The notes under the pieces: model-generated
Database searches by the model: none
Told to the model about the DNA's origin: nothing
What the model saw: only the letters and a program-made list of their open reading frames with translations
Origin: a bacterium
GTDB lineage: Bacteria; Auribacterota; UBA3054; B51-G9
Direction: 5' to 3'
Assembly: GCA_029933535.1 (NCBI GenBank)
Contig: JAOZNZ010000083.1
Location: forward strand, 1 to 6,770
Length of the DNA: 6,770 nt
Translations under genes and position numbers: made by a program
Shown here: piece by piece, positions 6,409-6,770 of the stretch
How positions within the stretch are numbered: the first letter of the stretch is position 1
Layout: every line of letters starts with the position of its first letter

Positions 6409-6510
6409 GCTGTACTTTTCAAAGTTTATTGATAGCAGCGCATAAGTTTCTGCTTCTTCGGATAGAAGAAGTTTTGTAGTGTTGCGACCTGTTGGGATCT
6501 GAACCGATAG

Positions 6511-6663
6511 TCACGAGCTCCCCTCTTCAAACCCCTCGGTTTCTTCTGCTGGGATTCCGGCAGCCTTGCAACGTTCTCTTACTTTGCTTTTACCTGCCTC
6601 AAATGCTTCAGGATCGCTTTTGTCTTCTTCGGGTTCCTCTAAAAAATCATCTACATCAATCAT
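6511..6663 (-). CDS. Small acidic protein upstream of the HEPN gene, possible antitoxin
   Basis: A 50-residue ORF beginning MIDVDDFLEEPEED, rich in Asp and Glu (17 of 50) and ending EEGSS. It is preceded by AGAAGGA (6672-6678), eight bases before the ATG, and by a plausible promoter, so it is probably translated. I do not recognise it. Its TGA stop is in the same frame as the HEPN ORF, and a GTG overlaps the stop as GTGA, the usual pattern of coupled genes. Small acidic proteins encoded just before an RNase toxin are often antitoxins, and that is the main inference here. The alternative is that it is the original N-terminus of one longer protein cut by the TGA. Confidence 0.5.
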   Translation of the reverse strand: MIDVDDFLEEPEEDKSDPEAFEAGKSKVRERCKAAGIPAEETEGFEEGSS

Positions 6664-6671
6664 GCTTTATG

Positions 6672-6678
6672 TCCTTCT
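6672..6678 (-). promoter_or_regulatory. Ribosome-binding site of the small acidic ORF
   Basis: AGAAGGA on the minus strand stands eight bases before the ATG at 6663. It is the strongest Shine-Dalgarno in the window and is the main support for translation of this short ORF. Confidence 0.6.
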
Positions 6679-6707
6679 AATGATTATTTCTCTGTGCCAA
6701 CTATATA

Positions 6708-6737
6708 ATTATATGACTTTTTGTTTCTTAATGATAA
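6708..6737 (-). promoter_or_regulatory. Probable promoter of the small ORF and HEPN gene
   Basis: On the minus strand TATAAT (6708-6713) is a perfect -10, with TTATCA (6732-6737) 18 bases upstream as a 4-of-6 match to the -35. It overlaps the AACTATATAATTAT element (6699-6712) shared with the region in front of the membrane protein gene. Transcription would start about 35 bases before the ATG at 6663 and could run through the HEPN and HAD genes. Confidence 0.5.
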
Positions 6738-6770
6738 GATCTCACTGCCGAAAAATCAAAATCTACCAGA

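Larger units (their letters stand above)
1112..6770 (+). mobile_element. Putative integron gene-cassette array (four attC-like sites; extends past the right edge)
   Basis: Four structured sites (1112-1192, 2018-2096, 4428-4487, 5163-5252) separate single genes or small gene groups, the arrangement expected of integron cassettes. Each has an AAC-ending box, an inner stem whose 3' arm carries one or two extra bases, a 6-9 base spacer and a GTT-starting box. Cutting at G/TT predicts cassettes of about 1187-2090 (membrane protein), 2091-4481 (ATPase), 4482-5246 (HAD phosphatase) and 5247 to beyond the edge (HEPN protein and small ORF). Base composition differs visibly between cassettes, consistent with separate origins. 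No integrase gene or attI is in the window, so a full integron is inferred, and the sites have not been scored against an attC covariance model. Confidence 0.68.

Noticed and set aside
6511..6513. TGA read as a sense codon joining the small ORF and the HEPN protein
   Set aside because: The membrane protein gene in the same window ends with TGA, there is no visible recoding signal, and a nonsense or frameshift change or two separate genes are simpler.

Overview
The window is best read as the edge of a chromosomal integron. It holds the 3' part of a carbohydrate-active enzyme gene followed by a run of putative gene cassettes separated by four attC-like sites. The DNA is AT-rich, and base composition changes from gene to gene: the HAD and ATPase genes are very AT-rich, while the HEPN gene is visibly more GC-rich. 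That mosaic is what captured cassettes look like. No ribosomal or other marker gene is present, so the organism cannot be named. The left-hand enzyme (beta-galactosidase-trimerisation-type fold, moderate GC) resembles those of polysaccharide-degrading anaerobes such as Treponema-like spirochaetes, Bacteroidota or Lentisphaerota. This is a low-confidence inference.

Layout. 1-1110 (+): C-terminal part of a GHL6/beta-galactosidase-type glycoside hydrolase, open at the left edge. 1112-1192: attC-like site 1, directly after the stop codon. 1202-1834 (-): membrane-anchored protein of unknown function, with a promoter and a palindrome upstream. 1983-2015: an 11-codon vestige matching the end of the left-hand hydrolase, followed directly by attC-like site 2 (2018-2096). 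2185-4344 (-): RecF/SMC-like ATPase with an atypical Walker A. 4428-4487: attC-like site 3. 4478-5155 (-): HAD-family phosphatase. 5163-5252: attC-like site 4, nested inside a larger palindrome with extra hairpins (to 5330). 5365-6408 (-): HEPN-domain protein, probably with a longer N-terminus reaching about 6510. 6511-6663 (-): 50-residue acidic ORF just upstream of it, with a good Shine-Dalgarno and a promoter near the right edge.

The four attC-like sites share one architecture: outer R-type boxes ending AAC and starting GTT, an inner stem, one or two extra bases always in the 3' arm, and in three of them a TGA- or ATGA-containing 3' spacer. By that criterion all sites point rightwards (+), yet every cassette gene is on the minus strand. 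The tightest case is the HAD gene: its Shine-Dalgarno lies in one attC box and its last codon and stop lie in the next.

Functionally, the HEPN protein (R-x4-H ribonuclease motif) and the RecF/SMC-like ATPase suggest that part of the array carries defence or toxin-antitoxin cargo. The HAD enzyme and the membrane protein have no evident link to these beyond residing in the same array. No integrase or attI is visible in the window.
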